NCBI GenBank assembly: GCA_965214335.1 | Contig: CBDCBO010000005.1 | Span: 1,240,001-1,304,000 of the forward strand | Length of the DNA stretch: 64,000 nucleotides | Origin: Velthaea sp965214335 | GTDB lineage: Bacteria; Vulcanimicrobiota; Vulcanimicrobiia; Vulcanimicrobiales; Vulcanimicrobiaceae | Direction of reading: 5' to 3' | Translations under genes and position numbers: made by a program | The notes under the pieces: generated by a model | What the model was told of the DNA's origin: nothing | Database searches by the model: none | The model's input: only the letters and a program-made list of their open reading frames with translations | Shown here: in pieces, positions 15,155 to 23,847 of the stretch | How the letters are laid out: each line of letters opens with the position of its first letter | How positions within the stretch are numbered: position 1 is the stretch's first letter

Positions 15155-17818
15155 TTAGATGAGGTTCGGATCGTAACACAGACGCAGGGTGCTGTGACGA
15201 AGGTCGCGCGCGTACAGCGCCATGACGACTTCGTTGCAGACCATGCTCGTGTCGCGGGCGTAGACGAAACCGCCCCACGGACGCGTTTGCGCGCGGCCCA
15301 GTTCGCAGCCGGCGGCGCGAAACGCATCGTACGTGCAGCGCGGTCCGAGCTCGGCTGCCGCCGGGCCTAAACCGGTGCGCCCGACGCGCAGCGAATATTC
15401 ATCTTCGAACATGCGCTTGATGCGATTGCCGGTATTATCGGTTGCGAGATCGTTTGTCCAGGCGGCGATTTTCTGACGCGGGTAGGCGTAAAATAACCCG
15501 TTGAGGTCGGAGACAAAGATGGTTACGGGTGCGAAGCCGGCAGCCTCTTCCCAGCCCGCGCTGAGAACTTCGATCATGTCTTCATCGACGAACGCATCCC
15601 AGGGCGTTGCGTATTTGGTCGGGTTGAAGCCTTCTTTGGGCACCCGCGAACAGTCGAACAGGCGTCCCAGTTTCAGAACCGAGTCGCCGTCGATCGGCGC
15701 ATACGTCAGGTCGAATAGGCGATCGTACGGAACGCGGCCGGCATCGAGCGCTGCTTCGAGTCGCTTCTCGATGCGTACGCAAAGCGATTCGGCCAAATCC
15801 CGGACGCGTTCGATGACCGTCCCGATCGGCCGGCGGGCCGCAACCAGATGCGCCCGCGACCCCAACATCGCCAATTCGAGCCGGCTCTTGTCCGTCGACG
15901 AGGCCGAGTTCGTCTCGAGCGCGGTGGCGCACGCGTTGACGTTCGCGAGCACGCGATCGAGCGATCGCGTTTGCTGCAATGCGGTCGCTGAAACCTCGAG
16001 GGCCCGGACGGTTGCTGCCTCAAAAGCATCGCGCAAAGCGGCAATCGCGGTACGCACGCCTTCGGCGCTCGACAATACGTCGCTCATGCTGGCGGCAGCT
16101 TCGCCGATCGAACGCTGCAGATCGCCGCTGATGCGAGCGATACTTGCCACCAAGCGCGAAACGCTCGTGGTCGACTCATTCGTCGACCGGGCGAGCGACC
16201 GGATCTCTTCGGCGATGACACTGAAGCCGAGTCCGAGTTCGCCGGCATGCGCGGCTTCGATTGCGGCGTTGAGCGACAGCAGATCGGTTTCCGACGAGAG
16301 CGTCTCGATTAGCGCCATTATTCGATCGGCGCGTGCCGCTGCGGCATTCATCGCTTCGACATACCCGTCGATTTCGCGCACGCTTTCGGTGATCTTTGAG
16401 ATGCGTGTGAGCGCTCCGTCAAGTGAGTCCAGCGCCGAATCGTAGAGCGAGCGAATGCCGTCCACCAGAGCGCGCATCGCGGCCGCGAGTTCGGCTGAGG
16501 TCTTCGCCCCGGCGACCGACTCGGCGACAGTCTCACGGACGATCCCGATTTCATGGCTAACACCGCCCAGCGACGTGGCGATCGAGCGCCAGGCGTAGCC
16601 GTTGCGCGAGACGGCGACCGCGACGGCGATCACGTCGGCGAGAACATCGCGCTGCTCGCCGTTGACATATTCGATGAGCGCTCGAAGTGCCGTTGCGAGC
16701 GGCCCGAGGTGGTCCGCGTCGTCGATCGCCGCGCGCTCCTCCGGCGCCGCGCCGGAGGCGATCGCCGCGACCCAGTCCGCAAGCGCCGACCCGTCGCTGG
16801 GCACGGCGCCGGCGTCACGGAGCAGCGTCCAGCGCGCCGCCTTCGTATGGGCTCGTTCGACGAGCGCGCCCAAGTCGAGCTCGGCGGCGTTGCCCGACGC
16901 GACCGCTGCTTCGTCGGCGTGAGCCGAGATTTGAGCGATCGAGCTGCTGACGAGCTGAAGCGCCATGCTTTGCGTGCCGGTCACATCGGCCACCGTGGCG
17001 ACGAGCTGCTCGAATTCACCGATGCCGCCCGCCGTGCGCGTGAGCGACCCCGCCGCGCCGGCGATCTCCGCACCGGCGGCCGACGTCGCAGTGCCGGAAT
17101 CGCGCGTCGCGACCGCGACGTGCTCGGTCGATTCGCGCAACTCGCCCACGATCTTGGCCACGTCGGCCTTCGAATCGCGCGTTGATACCGACAATTTGCG
17201 AACTTCTTGGGCGACGATTCCGAAGCGCGATCCGGCCTCGGCTAAGTGGGCGGCTTCGATCGAGGCGTTCACCGCGAGGAGCTGCGCATGGCGTGACAGC
17301 CGGGCCAGCGTGATGAGAAAATCGCCAACCCCGCCGGTCGACGTACGCATATCGGCCAGCGGCGCATTTCCGTCCGCTAAGCGCCGGTGGAGCTCTCCGA
17401 GCGCGCCGTCGATGGCGGCTAAGCCGCCGCCCGCTTCGGCTGCGGCGTCGGCCGCCGCCTTCGCGGATTCGCGTAGCGCCTCGGCGGCATCGGCCATGCG
17501 AGTCGCCTCGTTTTCCGCTTCAGCTGCGGCGGTCGCGGTCGCGCGAATGAGGACGCCTTGATCGCCGGTCGTGCGCACGACTTCACGTAGTTGCTCGGCG
17601 TTGCGTCGGGCGGCTGCGCGTGCCCCGCTGATGACTTCGCCGTAGTCGCGGTATTCGCGCGACAGTATGCCGAGCAATGCCAAGATCACGGCGGCGCCTT
17701 CCGTCGGCGGCGGCAAGCTGAAATCGTGGCGTTCGCGGACGGCTTCGAGCCAGGTAACGAGCGCCCGCGTGTCAGCCGCCGCCGCAGGGTTGCCGGCCCC
17801 GATTGCTCCAGCGTTCAC
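15155..17818 (-). CDS. Soluble chemoreceptor-like protein with two signalling tips and a C-terminal sensor domain
   Basis: 887 residues starting at GTG. No transmembrane span is evident, so it is probably cytoplasmic. Residues 60-320 and 420-640 are Ala-rich helices with heptad character. Each contains a version of the chemoreceptor hairpin tip: residues 179-213 (LLAVNASIEAAHLAEAG, then FGIVAQEVRKLS) and 510-546 (TDLLSLNAAIEAAHAGE, then FSVIAEEIRSLARST). These are the CheA/CheW-contacting parts in ordinary receptors. Residues 700-887 resemble the C-terminal ligand-binding region of some cytosolic receptors (LFDLTYAPIDG, NRIKRMFEDEYSLRVGRTGLG, WGGFVYARDTSM). No che gene is in the window. It is the first gene of the four-gene minus block. 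Confidence 0.85.
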   Translation of the reverse strand: MNAGAIGAGNPAAAADTRALVTWLEAVRERHDFSLPPPTEGAAVILALLGILSREYRDYGEVISGARAAARRNAEQLREVVRTTGDQGVLIRATATAAAEAENEATRMADAAEALRESAKAAADAAAEAGGGLAAIDGALGELHRRLADGNAPLADMRTSTGGVGDFLITLARLSRHAQLLAVNASIEAAHLAEAGSRFGIVAQEVRKLSVSTRDSKADVAKIVGELRESTEHVAVATRDSGTATSAAGAEIAGAAGSLTRTAGGIGEFEQLVATVADVTGTQSMALQLVSSSIAQISAHADEAAVASGNAAELDLGALVERAHTKAARWTLLRDAGAVPSDGSALADWVAAIASGAAPEERAAIDDADHLGPLATALRALIEYVNGEQRDVLADVIAVAVAVSRNGYAWRSIATSLGGVSHEIGIVRETVAESVAGAKTSAELAAAMRALVDGIRSLYDSALDSLDGALTRISKITESVREIDGYVEAMNAAAARADRIMALIETLSSETDLLSLNAAIEAAHAGELGLGFSVIAEEIRSLARSTNESTTSVSRLVASIARISGDLQRSIGEAAASMSDVLSSAEGVRTAIAALRDAFEAATVRALEVSATALQQTRSLDRVLANVNACATALETNSASSTDKSRLELAMLGSRAHLVAARRPIGTVIERVRDLAESLCVRIEKRLEAALDAGRVPYDRLFDLTYAPIDGDSVLKLGRLFDCSRVPKEGFNPTKYATPWDAFVDEDMIEVLSAGWEEAAGFAPVTIFVSDLNGLFYAYPRQKIAAWTNDLATDNTGNRIKRMFEDEYSLRVGRTGLGPAAAELGPRCTYDAFRAAGCELGRAQTRPWGGFVYARDTSMVCNEVVMALYARDLRHSTLRLCYDPNLI

Positions 17819-18275
17819 CGGCGCGCCGGCTCGCGGGGGAGCGGCGGCCCGGGCGCGATGCTCAGCGCCTCGTCCAGCGCCGTCTCACGTACGCTCAGCG
17901 GTCCCGGATGCCTCAACTTACGCTCCCTTGGATCTCGCGCTGCCGAGCGACATCCGGTTATGCCTGCTCATTGCTATCGGCCGCCGAACGCCGAAAAACC
18001 AGAGCAGCGGCGGCTAAACGTCGTTACCTTAACGCGCGCGGAAGGTCGGAGCCGCCGCAGTGGCCCCCAAACGCTTGACCGGAGGCCGCCGGTTCGGGTA
18101 GACTATGGCGTTAGCTTTGCGTTGGTCCGACGCGCGCAAGCATCCGGACCGATCCGCCCTCGCCGTGCGGATTTCGTGAAAGACCGGGCCAGGCTGTAAA
18201 GCCGGAGCCGGTCGAGGCGACGACACCCTAGGCTCGTTTTGCGTAGGGCAAGATAAATGTAATGGGAGTTTCCTT
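17819..18275 (+). other. 457-base divergent intergenic region before rpsK
   Basis: It separates the minus-strand receptor gene from the + strand rpsK. It must hold promoters for both directions. The + strand promoter is listed separately (18075-18104). Between it and rpsK lies a leader of roughly 160 bases, long enough for a regulatory structure; in many bacteria S4 binds the leader of this operon. I could not identify a pseudoknot by eye. No gene is seen. Confidence 0.5.
18075..18104 (+). promoter_or_regulatory. Sigma-70-type promoter for rpsK-rpsD-rpoA-rplQ
   Basis: TTGACC (18075-18080) and TAGACT (18099-18104) are separated by 18 bases, a good match to the housekeeping consensus. It is oriented toward rpsK, whose start is 171 bases downstream. 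The same layout (TTGACT, 18 bases, TAGTCT) occurs before the rRNA operon. It makes sense because the minus-strand block has cut the alpha operon away from the spc promoter. Confidence 0.6.
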
Positions 18276-18671
18276 TTGGCGGCCAAGAAACAGACGAAAA
18301 CACGGAAGAAACGCGAGTTCAAGAACGTCGGCTCGGGTGTAGCGCACATTCATTCATCGTTTAACAATACGATCGTGACGATTTCGGATAACGTGGGCAG
18401 CGTTATCGCGTGGGCGTCGGCCGGCAATCTCGGTTTCAAAGGCTCGAAAAAGTCGACGCCGTTCGCCGCCCAGATGGCGGCTGAGGCCGTTGCCCGTAAA
18501 GCTATGGAACACGGAATGAAGCAAGCTGAAGTGTACGTCAAAGGTCCGGGCGCCGGACGCGAAGCGGCGATCCGGTCGCTGCAGGCCACCGGCCTGGAAA
18601 TCACCCTCATCAAAGACGTCACGCCGATTCCGCACAACGGCTGCCGGCCGCCGAAACGGCGCCGGGTGTAA
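18276..18671 (+). CDS. rpsK: 30S ribosomal protein S11
   Basis: 131 residues starting at TTG, preceded by GGGAG at a suitable distance. It has GSGVAHIHSSFNNTIVTISD at the N-terminus, AAEAVARKAMEHGMKQAEVYVKGPGAGREAAIRSLQATGLEI in the middle and DVTPIPHNGCRPPKRRRV at the end, all S11 signatures. S11 lies on the 30S platform near the Shine-Dalgarno helix. It is first in the rpsK-rpsD-rpoA-rplQ transcript. Confidence 0.97.
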   Translation: MAAKKQTKTRKKREFKNVGSGVAHIHSSFNNTIVTISDNVGSVIAWASAGNLGFKGSKKSTPFAAQMAAEAVARKAMEHGMKQAEVYVKGPGAGREAAIRSLQATGLEITLIKDVTPIPHNGCRPPKRRRV

Positions 18672-18686
18672 CGGGAGTATAGAAAA

Positions 18687-19346
18687 ATGGCACGTTATAC
18701 CGCCGCCGTCTGCCGCATTTGCCGCCGTGAAACGGCCGCCAGCAAGACCGGCGAAAAGATCAAGCTGTTCCTCAAAGGGGAGCGCTGCCTATCGAAAAAG
18801 TGCGCCGTGGAACGGCGTGGAACCGCGCCCGGCCAGAAGACGCAAAATACCAAGGGCCGCCAGAAAATCTCGGAGTATGGTCGCCAGCTGCGTGAAAAAC
18901 AGAAGATGCGCAAATACTACGGCGTGCTCGAAACGCAGTTCGAGAACTACTTTCGCGAAGCCCAGCGCGTGCCGGGACAGACCGGTAAGGTCTTTTTGCA
19001 ACTGCTCGAACGGCGTTTGGACAATGTCGTGTATCGCCTGAATCTGGCCTCGAGCCGGGCGCAGTCGCGCCAACTCGTCACCCATCGGCACTTCCGTGTC
19101 AACGGGCGGCTGGTGAACATTCCGTCGTTCATCGTCAAGGCCGGCGACGTTATCACGGTTGGCGAGCGGTCGATGAAGTCGACGATCTTCGCGGCCAATC
19201 TCGAAACGGCCAAGGCCCGCCGCGCGCCTGAGTGGCTTGAATTCAACGAACAAGATAATTCGGCGCGCGTCACCGCACTGCCGAGCCGCGAACAAATCGA
19301 TACCCCGGTCGACGAGCAGCTCATCGTCGAGTACTATTCGCGCTAA
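18687..19346 (+). CDS. rpsD: 30S ribosomal protein S4, zinc-binding
   Basis: 219 residues. The N-terminus carries Cys9, Cys12, Cys34 and Cys39, the zinc-binding set of the C+ form of S4. The S4 RNA-binding domain follows (LERRLDNVVYRLNLASSRAQSRQLVTHRHFRVNGRLVNIPSF). The end, PVDEQLIVEYYSR, is characteristic. S4 starts assembly of the 5' domain and in other bacteria represses its own operon. A 73-base gap precedes rpoA. Confidence 0.97.
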   Translation: MARYTAAVCRICRRETAASKTGEKIKLFLKGERCLSKKCAVERRGTAPGQKTQNTKGRQKISEYGRQLREKQKMRKYYGVLETQFENYFREAQRVPGQTGKVFLQLLERRLDNVVYRLNLASSRAQSRQLVTHRHFRVNGRLVNIPSFIVKAGDVITVGERSMKSTIFAANLETAKARRAPEWLEFNEQDNSARVTALPSREQIDTPVDEQLIVEYYSR

Positions 19347-19419
19347 CTCGCCTGTTCCGTTAGGCGTCCGATCGTCGCACTTGCGGCGGATAACGTAAAC
19401 GGAGAAAGATACCCGAAGT

Positions 19420-20346
19420 ATGACCGTATTGGATTCGCCCCAAGGCGCACAGATCGAAGTTCGCGAGCGTCGCGACAATTACGCGAAATTCGTCATCGAG
19501 CCGCTCGAACGCGGCTTCGGCATCACACTGGGCAATTCGCTGCGCCGCGTTTTGTTGTCCACGATTCCGGGCGCGGCCGTCACGTACGTGAAGATCGATG
19601 GCGTGCTGCACGAGTTTTCAACCATCCCCGGTATCACGGAAGATACGACCGATCTGCTGCTCAATCTCAAAGGCTTGCCGATCAAGCTCAATTCCGACGA
19701 TCCCAAGGTGTTGTCGCTCAATGTCGCTGGTCCCAAGGAAGTTACCGCCGGCGATATCGCGCCCGACTCGGATGTTGAGATTCTCAATCCCAATTATCAT
19801 ATCGCGACGCTGACGACCAAAGCAGCGAAGCTGCAGATGGAGATCGGCGTCGAGAAGCATCGTGGCTACGTCACGGCCGATCGGCAACGAAATATCGAGC
19901 ATATGATCGGGCTGATCCCGATGGATTCGATTTTTTCGCCCATTCGCAAAGTGAATTTCTCGGTCGACGATACACGTGTCGGTCAGGTCGTCGACTTCGA
20001 CCGCCTTACCATCGAAATCGAAACGAACGGATCGATTACTCCCGACGATGCGCTGTCGTCGGCCGCCGACATTCTGTCCGACCAGCTCGCATTGTTCACG
20101 AACTTCTCGACCGAAGAGAAACCGGTTGCCACGGCGCCCGCATCCGAATGGGATGTGCCGGTCGAAACGCTCAACCTGTCGGTCCGGTCGTTCAACTGCC
20201 TCAAACGCGCCGGCATCTCGAAGGTCTCGGAACTGCTCGATATGAGCGAGGACGAGATCATCAAAATGCGCAACTTCGGCAAGAAGTCGCTCGACGAAAT
20301 CAAGCAAGTGCTCGAAGAAAGGAATCTCTCGCTGCGTCTGTCGTAG
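19420..20346 (+). CDS. rpoA: DNA-directed RNA polymerase subunit alpha
   Basis: 308 residues. The N-terminal assembly domain includes KFVIEPLERGFGITLGNSLRRVLLSTIPGAAVT. A linker follows around residues 225-245. The C-terminal domain (VRSFNCLKRAGISKVSELLDMSEDEIIKMRNFGKKSLDEI) is the helix-hairpin-helix module that contacts UP elements and activators. The gene is placed as usual between rpsD and rplQ, with GGAGAAAG before the ATG. Confidence 0.98.
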   Translation: MTVLDSPQGAQIEVRERRDNYAKFVIEPLERGFGITLGNSLRRVLLSTIPGAAVTYVKIDGVLHEFSTIPGITEDTTDLLLNLKGLPIKLNSDDPKVLSLNVAGPKEVTAGDIAPDSDVEILNPNYHIATLTTKAAKLQMEIGVEKHRGYVTADRQRNIEHMIGLIPMDSIFSPIRKVNFSVDDTRVGQVVDFDRLTIEIETNGSITPDDALSSAADILSDQLALFTNFSTEEKPVATAPASEWDVPVETLNLSVRSFNCLKRAGISKVSELLDMSEDEIIKMRNFGKKSLDEIKQVLEERNLSLRLS

Positions 20347-20396
20347 GGCCGTGCGCTTCGGCGCTCCCCGCGCGACTCCGGTAGTGAGTGCTTTAC

Positions 20397-20750
20397 ATGC
20401 CGCATCAAATCGCAAAGAAACGGCTGTCCCGGACGGATGGTCACCGCAAGGCGCTGTTGCGAAATCTCGCGACGTCATTCTTTCTGCACGAAAAAATTGA
20501 AACGACGACAACCAAGGCCAAAGAGATATCGAAGGTTGCCGAGCGCCTCATTACCGTCGCTCGCCGCGGCGACTTGCACGCCCGCCGTCAAGTAGCCCAA
20601 TATCTGTACGATCCGCGGGTCGTGAAAAAGCTTGTCGAGCAGATCGCGCCGTTATACAAGGATCGCACCGGCGGCTACACGCGAATTACGAAGTCGCGCG
20701 TTCGCCCGGGCGACGCTGCCGAATTATCGTTTCTCGAACTGCTCAAGTAA
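20397..20750 (+). CDS. rplQ: 50S ribosomal protein L17
   Basis: 117 residues from the ATG at 20397; a GTG nine bases earlier would add three residues without family support. It has HQIAKKRLSRTDGHRKALLRNLATSFFLHEKIETTTTKAKEI and, near the end, DRTGGYTRITKSRVRPGDAAELSFLELL. L17 sits near the exit tunnel. It is the last gene of the split alpha operon. Confidence 0.97.
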   Translation: MPHQIAKKRLSRTDGHRKALLRNLATSFFLHEKIETTTTKAKEISKVAERLITVARRGDLHARRQVAQYLYDPRVVKKLVEQIAPLYKDRTGGYTRITKSRVRPGDAAELSFLELLK

Positions 20751-20767
20751 CACCCCGGCCGGCCGCA

Positions 20768-20797
20768 CCGGTTGGCGCTGCGGTCACGCGCCACCGG
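20768..20797 (+). terminator. Hairpin after rplQ, before trpE
   Basis: CCGGTTGGCGC (20768-20778) pairs with GCGCCACCGG (20788-20797) with one bulged T, around a nine-base loop. There is no T-run. It could end the rplQ transcript with help from Rho, or act as part of a trp leader. No Trp-rich leader peptide is visible in 20751-20859. Confidence 0.3.
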
Positions 20798-20859
20798 CGC
20801 GATGAACCGAACCAAAGTGCAGGCAGTGCCGGTGGGCGTTCGTAGCGTAGAAGAAATGA

Positions 20860-22248
20860 ATGGATGCTTTGATTGGTACGGCCGATGAACCGGGGCGCGA
20901 ACGGCGCCATTCGGTAACGCGTTCGTTCATCGCCGATTCACTCACGCCGATTCAAGCATATCTCGCCCTGGCCGAACCGGGGCGTTCGTGTTTGTTGGAA
21001 TCCGTCGAGGGGACCGACCGGATCTCGCGCTTTTCGTTCATCGGCACCGACTACTTGGCGTCGCAGACCTTCGACGACCGGCCCGAACTCCTGGCCGATA
21101 TTCGAGCGCTTATCGCGCGCTACCATATCGACACGTCGGGCTTACCATTTCCGGGCGGTGCCGTGTGTGTTTTTACCTACGATGCCGCCCGCCGGCTCGA
21201 GAAGATCGGGCCACGGCCGCCGGTCGACGTGCCGTTTTCCGATGCCTTGGTCGTCATTCCGGGAACCTGGGTAGTCTTCGATCATTTCACGCACCGCCTG
21301 ACGCTCATCGGCTTTGCGCGCGATGCCGCCGACGCGGACGTCGTCGCGGCACGCATCGACCGCTATATTGCCAAACTGCTCGCCAGCAAGGCGACCGTTC
21401 CGGCCGAAGTGCATGCGCTGGGCGCGGCTTCACCGTCGCTCGACGAAGACGCGTATCTGGCATGCGTGGCTCGCGCCAAGGATGCGATTTATGAGGGCGA
21501 CTGTTATCAGCTGCAGGTCGGAATTCGTTTCTCGGCGGCTTTCGGGGGCGGAACGCCGTTCGATTTCTACCGTCACATTCGGGCGCGCAACCCGTCGCCG
21601 TACATGTTCTTCATCGAGCACGGCGGCGAGGCCGTATTTGGGGCATCGCCCGAGTTTCTCGTGCGGCTCGATGGGCGCGCGGCGCGCATCCGTCCGTTGG
21701 CCGGCACGCGCCCACGCCACACCGACCCCGTGCGCGACGCGGCCGTTGGAAACGAACTGCTCGCCAACGAGAAGGAACGCGCCGAGCACATCATGCTCGT
21801 CGACCTGGGACGCAACGATTTAGCGGCGGTGTGTGAAGTGGGCAGCGTGCGCGTCGATGAACTCATGCGCATCGAACGCTATTCGCACGTGATGCACATC
21901 GTGTCCAATGTCGTCGGAACGTTACGGCCGGACCAGGACGCGCTCGATCTCTTTGCCGCCGCCTTCCCCGCCGGAACGGTCACCGGCACGCCGAAAATTC
22001 GCGCGATGCAAATCATCGACGAACTCGAACCGGTTGCGCGCGGCCTGTATGCCGGCAGCATCGCGCACATCGACTTCGATGGCGACATGGATTCGTGCAT
22101 CATTCTGCGCAGCGTCACAACGGCCAACGGCCGGGCCTATTGGCAGGCCTCGGCCGGCATCGTTGCCGATAGCGACCCGCACGCCGAGTACGCCGAAGTC
22201 TTTGCCAAAACGGCGATCGTGCGCGCCGTGCTCGGACTCGATCCGTAG
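20860..22248 (+). CDS. trpE: Anthranilate synthase component I
   Basis: 462 residues. It makes anthranilate from chorismate with TrpG. The chorismate-binding domain has the conserved EGDCYQLQVGIRFSA, the RPLAGTRPRH block, LLANEKERAEHIMLVDLGRNDL, and FPAGTVTGTPKIRAMQIIDELEP. PabB has the same fold, but placement at the head of trpGDCFBA argues for TrpE. ATG at 20860 follows GAAGAA. The feedback-site LLES motif is present at residues 45-48, consistent with tryptophan inhibition. One base overlaps trpG. Confidence 0.95.
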   Translation: MDALIGTADEPGRERRHSVTRSFIADSLTPIQAYLALAEPGRSCLLESVEGTDRISRFSFIGTDYLASQTFDDRPELLADIRALIARYHIDTSGLPFPGGAVCVFTYDAARRLEKIGPRPPVDVPFSDALVVIPGTWVVFDHFTHRLTLIGFARDAADADVVAARIDRYIAKLLASKATVPAEVHALGAASPSLDEDAYLACVARAKDAIYEGDCYQLQVGIRFSAAFGGGTPFDFYRHIRARNPSPYMFFIEHGGEAVFGASPEFLVRLDGRAARIRPLAGTRPRHTDPVRDAAVGNELLANEKERAEHIMLVDLGRNDLAAVCEVGSVRVDELMRIERYSHVMHIVSNVVGTLRPDQDALDLFAAAFPAGTVTGTPKIRAMQIIDELEPVARGLYAGSIAHIDFDGDMDSCIILRSVTTANGRAYWQASAGIVADSDPHAEYAEVFAKTAIVRAVLGLDP

Positions 22249-22826
22249 TGCCGCGCTTACTGTTAGTCGATAATTACGATTCATTCACACATATATTGGC
22301 CCATCTTTTCGGCGCCGCCGGCGCTCGCGTCGATGTTATTCGAAACGACGACGAGCGCATCGCGCGGTCGATTCCGGCCGTCTACGACGGGATCGTGCTC
22401 GGGCCGGGTCCGGGGCGTCCGAAGCAGGCCGGCCGGACCGTCGCGATCGTCGCCGAAGCCGCGGGTGACGGCCGCCCGCTGTTCGGCGTGTGCTTGGGAC
22501 TGCAAGCCATCGGCGAAGCACTCGGCGGCAATGTTGTCCACGCGCCGGCGCTCATGCACGGAAAAACGTCGACTATTACGCATGACGGAACGGGTGTCTT
22601 CGCGGGGTTGCCGGGTGCCTTCGCGGCGACGCGTTATCACTCGCTGTGCGTTGCACACGCGCCGTTTCCAGCCGTGCTGCATGCCAATGCCGTTAGTGAC
22701 GACGGCGTAATTCAAGGTTTGCACCACCGCGAGCTGCCGTTGTACGGCGTGCAATTTCATCCCGAGTCGATTCTCACCGACCAAGGCGCCGCGATCGCCG
22801 CGAACTTTCTGCATTTACTGCAATGA
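22248..22826 (+). CDS. trpG: Anthranilate synthase component II, glutamine amidotransferase
   Basis: 192 residues. It supplies ammonia from glutamine to TrpE. The class-I amidotransferase triad is visible: Cys in FGVCLGLQAIGEALGG, and His/Glu in GVQFHPESILT. The N-terminal LLVDNYDSFTHILAH and GPGPGRPKQAG are typical. It starts with GTG overlapping the trpE stop (GTAGTG context). Its end overlaps trpD by four bases. It might also serve PabB for folate if no other copy exists. Confidence 0.96.
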   Translation: MPRLLLVDNYDSFTHILAHLFGAAGARVDVIRNDDERIARSIPAVYDGIVLGPGPGRPKQAGRTVAIVAEAAGDGRPLFGVCLGLQAIGEALGGNVVHAPALMHGKTSTITHDGTGVFAGLPGAFAATRYHSLCVAHAPFPAVLHANAVSDDGVIQGLHHRELPLYGVQFHPESILTDQGAAIAANFLHLLQ

Positions 22827-23845
22827 ACGACTATCCCGCTGTGTTACGCTCGGTCCTCAACGGCAACGATTTGAGCGCGTCCGATACGGCTCGCGCCATC
22901 GGCGCGATCATGGATGAAACGCTCTCCGCGGTGCAAGCTGCGGCGTTACTAGCTGCACTCGCGGCTAAAGGCGAGAGCGTCGATGAGATCGTCGGTGCGG
23001 CAACCGCTATGCGCGAACGCAGCGTGCGCGTCGAACACGATGTGCCGCTGGTCATGGATGTCTGTGGAACCGGCGGTGACGGTGCGCAGACGCTCAACAT
23101 TTCGACGGCGGCGGCGCTGGTGCTGGCCGGCGCGGGCGTCGCGGTGGCCAAGCACGGTAATCGTGCCGCGTCGAGCGCTTGCGGCAGCGCCGATGTGCTC
23201 GAAGCGCTCGGCGTCAAACTCGAGCGGGCCCCCGATGCATCGGCGCGCCTGCTGCAGACGGCTCGGATTACTTTTCTCTTCGCGCAGTTTCATCATCCGG
23301 CAATGCGAGCCGTCGGGCCGGTCCGGCGCGAACTTGGGGTCCGCACGATCTTCAATTTGTTGGGCCCGCTCACGAATCCGGCCGGAGCACGGTTTCAGCT
23401 CGTCGGCGTTGCAGCCGCGCGGCACGTTGAATTACTCGCCGCGGCGTTGCAGGCTCTCGGTGGTGTGGCGGGCGCGGTGGTGCACGCGGACAGTGGGCTC
23501 GACGAGATTGCCGGCGACGGCCCGACGCGGATCGTTCAGTTCGACCGGGGCGAAGTCCGGCGCTGGACATTGGTGCCGGCCGATTACGGCATTCATGCAA
23601 CGCTCGCCGATCTGCGCGGCGGTGATGCGTCGGCCAACGCACGCGCGCTGCTCGCGATCTTGGGCGGCGAACGTTCGCCGCGCGCGGACGTCGTTTGCCT
23701 CAATGCGGCCTTGGCGTTTGTCATCGCCGGAACGTGCGCCGACATCGCCGACGGCTTACGGCGCGCCCGCGCCGGCATCGATTCGGGTGCTGCCGCCGCG
23801 GCCTTGAATGCACTACGCGCTACTCGTGAAATGGAAGTGGCCTGA
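22823..23845 (+). CDS. trpD: Anthranilate phosphoribosyltransferase
   Basis: 340 residues. It transfers phosphoribosyl from PRPP to anthranilate. The PRPP-binding CGTGGDGAQTLNISTAAALVLAGAGVAVAKHGNRAASSACGSADVLEALGV block is complete, and so is the FNLLGPLTNPAGA block. It overlaps trpG by four bases. trpC starts two bases after the stop. Confidence 0.98.
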   Translation: MNDYPAVLRSVLNGNDLSASDTARAIGAIMDETLSAVQAAALLAALAAKGESVDEIVGAATAMRERSVRVEHDVPLVMDVCGTGGDGAQTLNISTAAALVLAGAGVAVAKHGNRAASSACGSADVLEALGVKLERAPDASARLLQTARITFLFAQFHHPAMRAVGPVRRELGVRTIFNLLGPLTNPAGARFQLVGVAAARHVELLAAALQALGGVAGAVVHADSGLDEIAGDGPTRIVQFDRGEVRRWTLVPADYGIHATLADLRGGDASANARALLAILGGERSPRADVVCLNAALAFVIAGTCADIADGLRRARAGIDSGAAAAALNALRATREMEVA

Positions 23846-23847
23846 CC

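Noticed and set aside
15501..17561. Several 200-314-codon frames opposite the chemoreceptor-like gene
   Set aside because: Ala/Ser/Arg-rich mirror images of the real gene; no motif.
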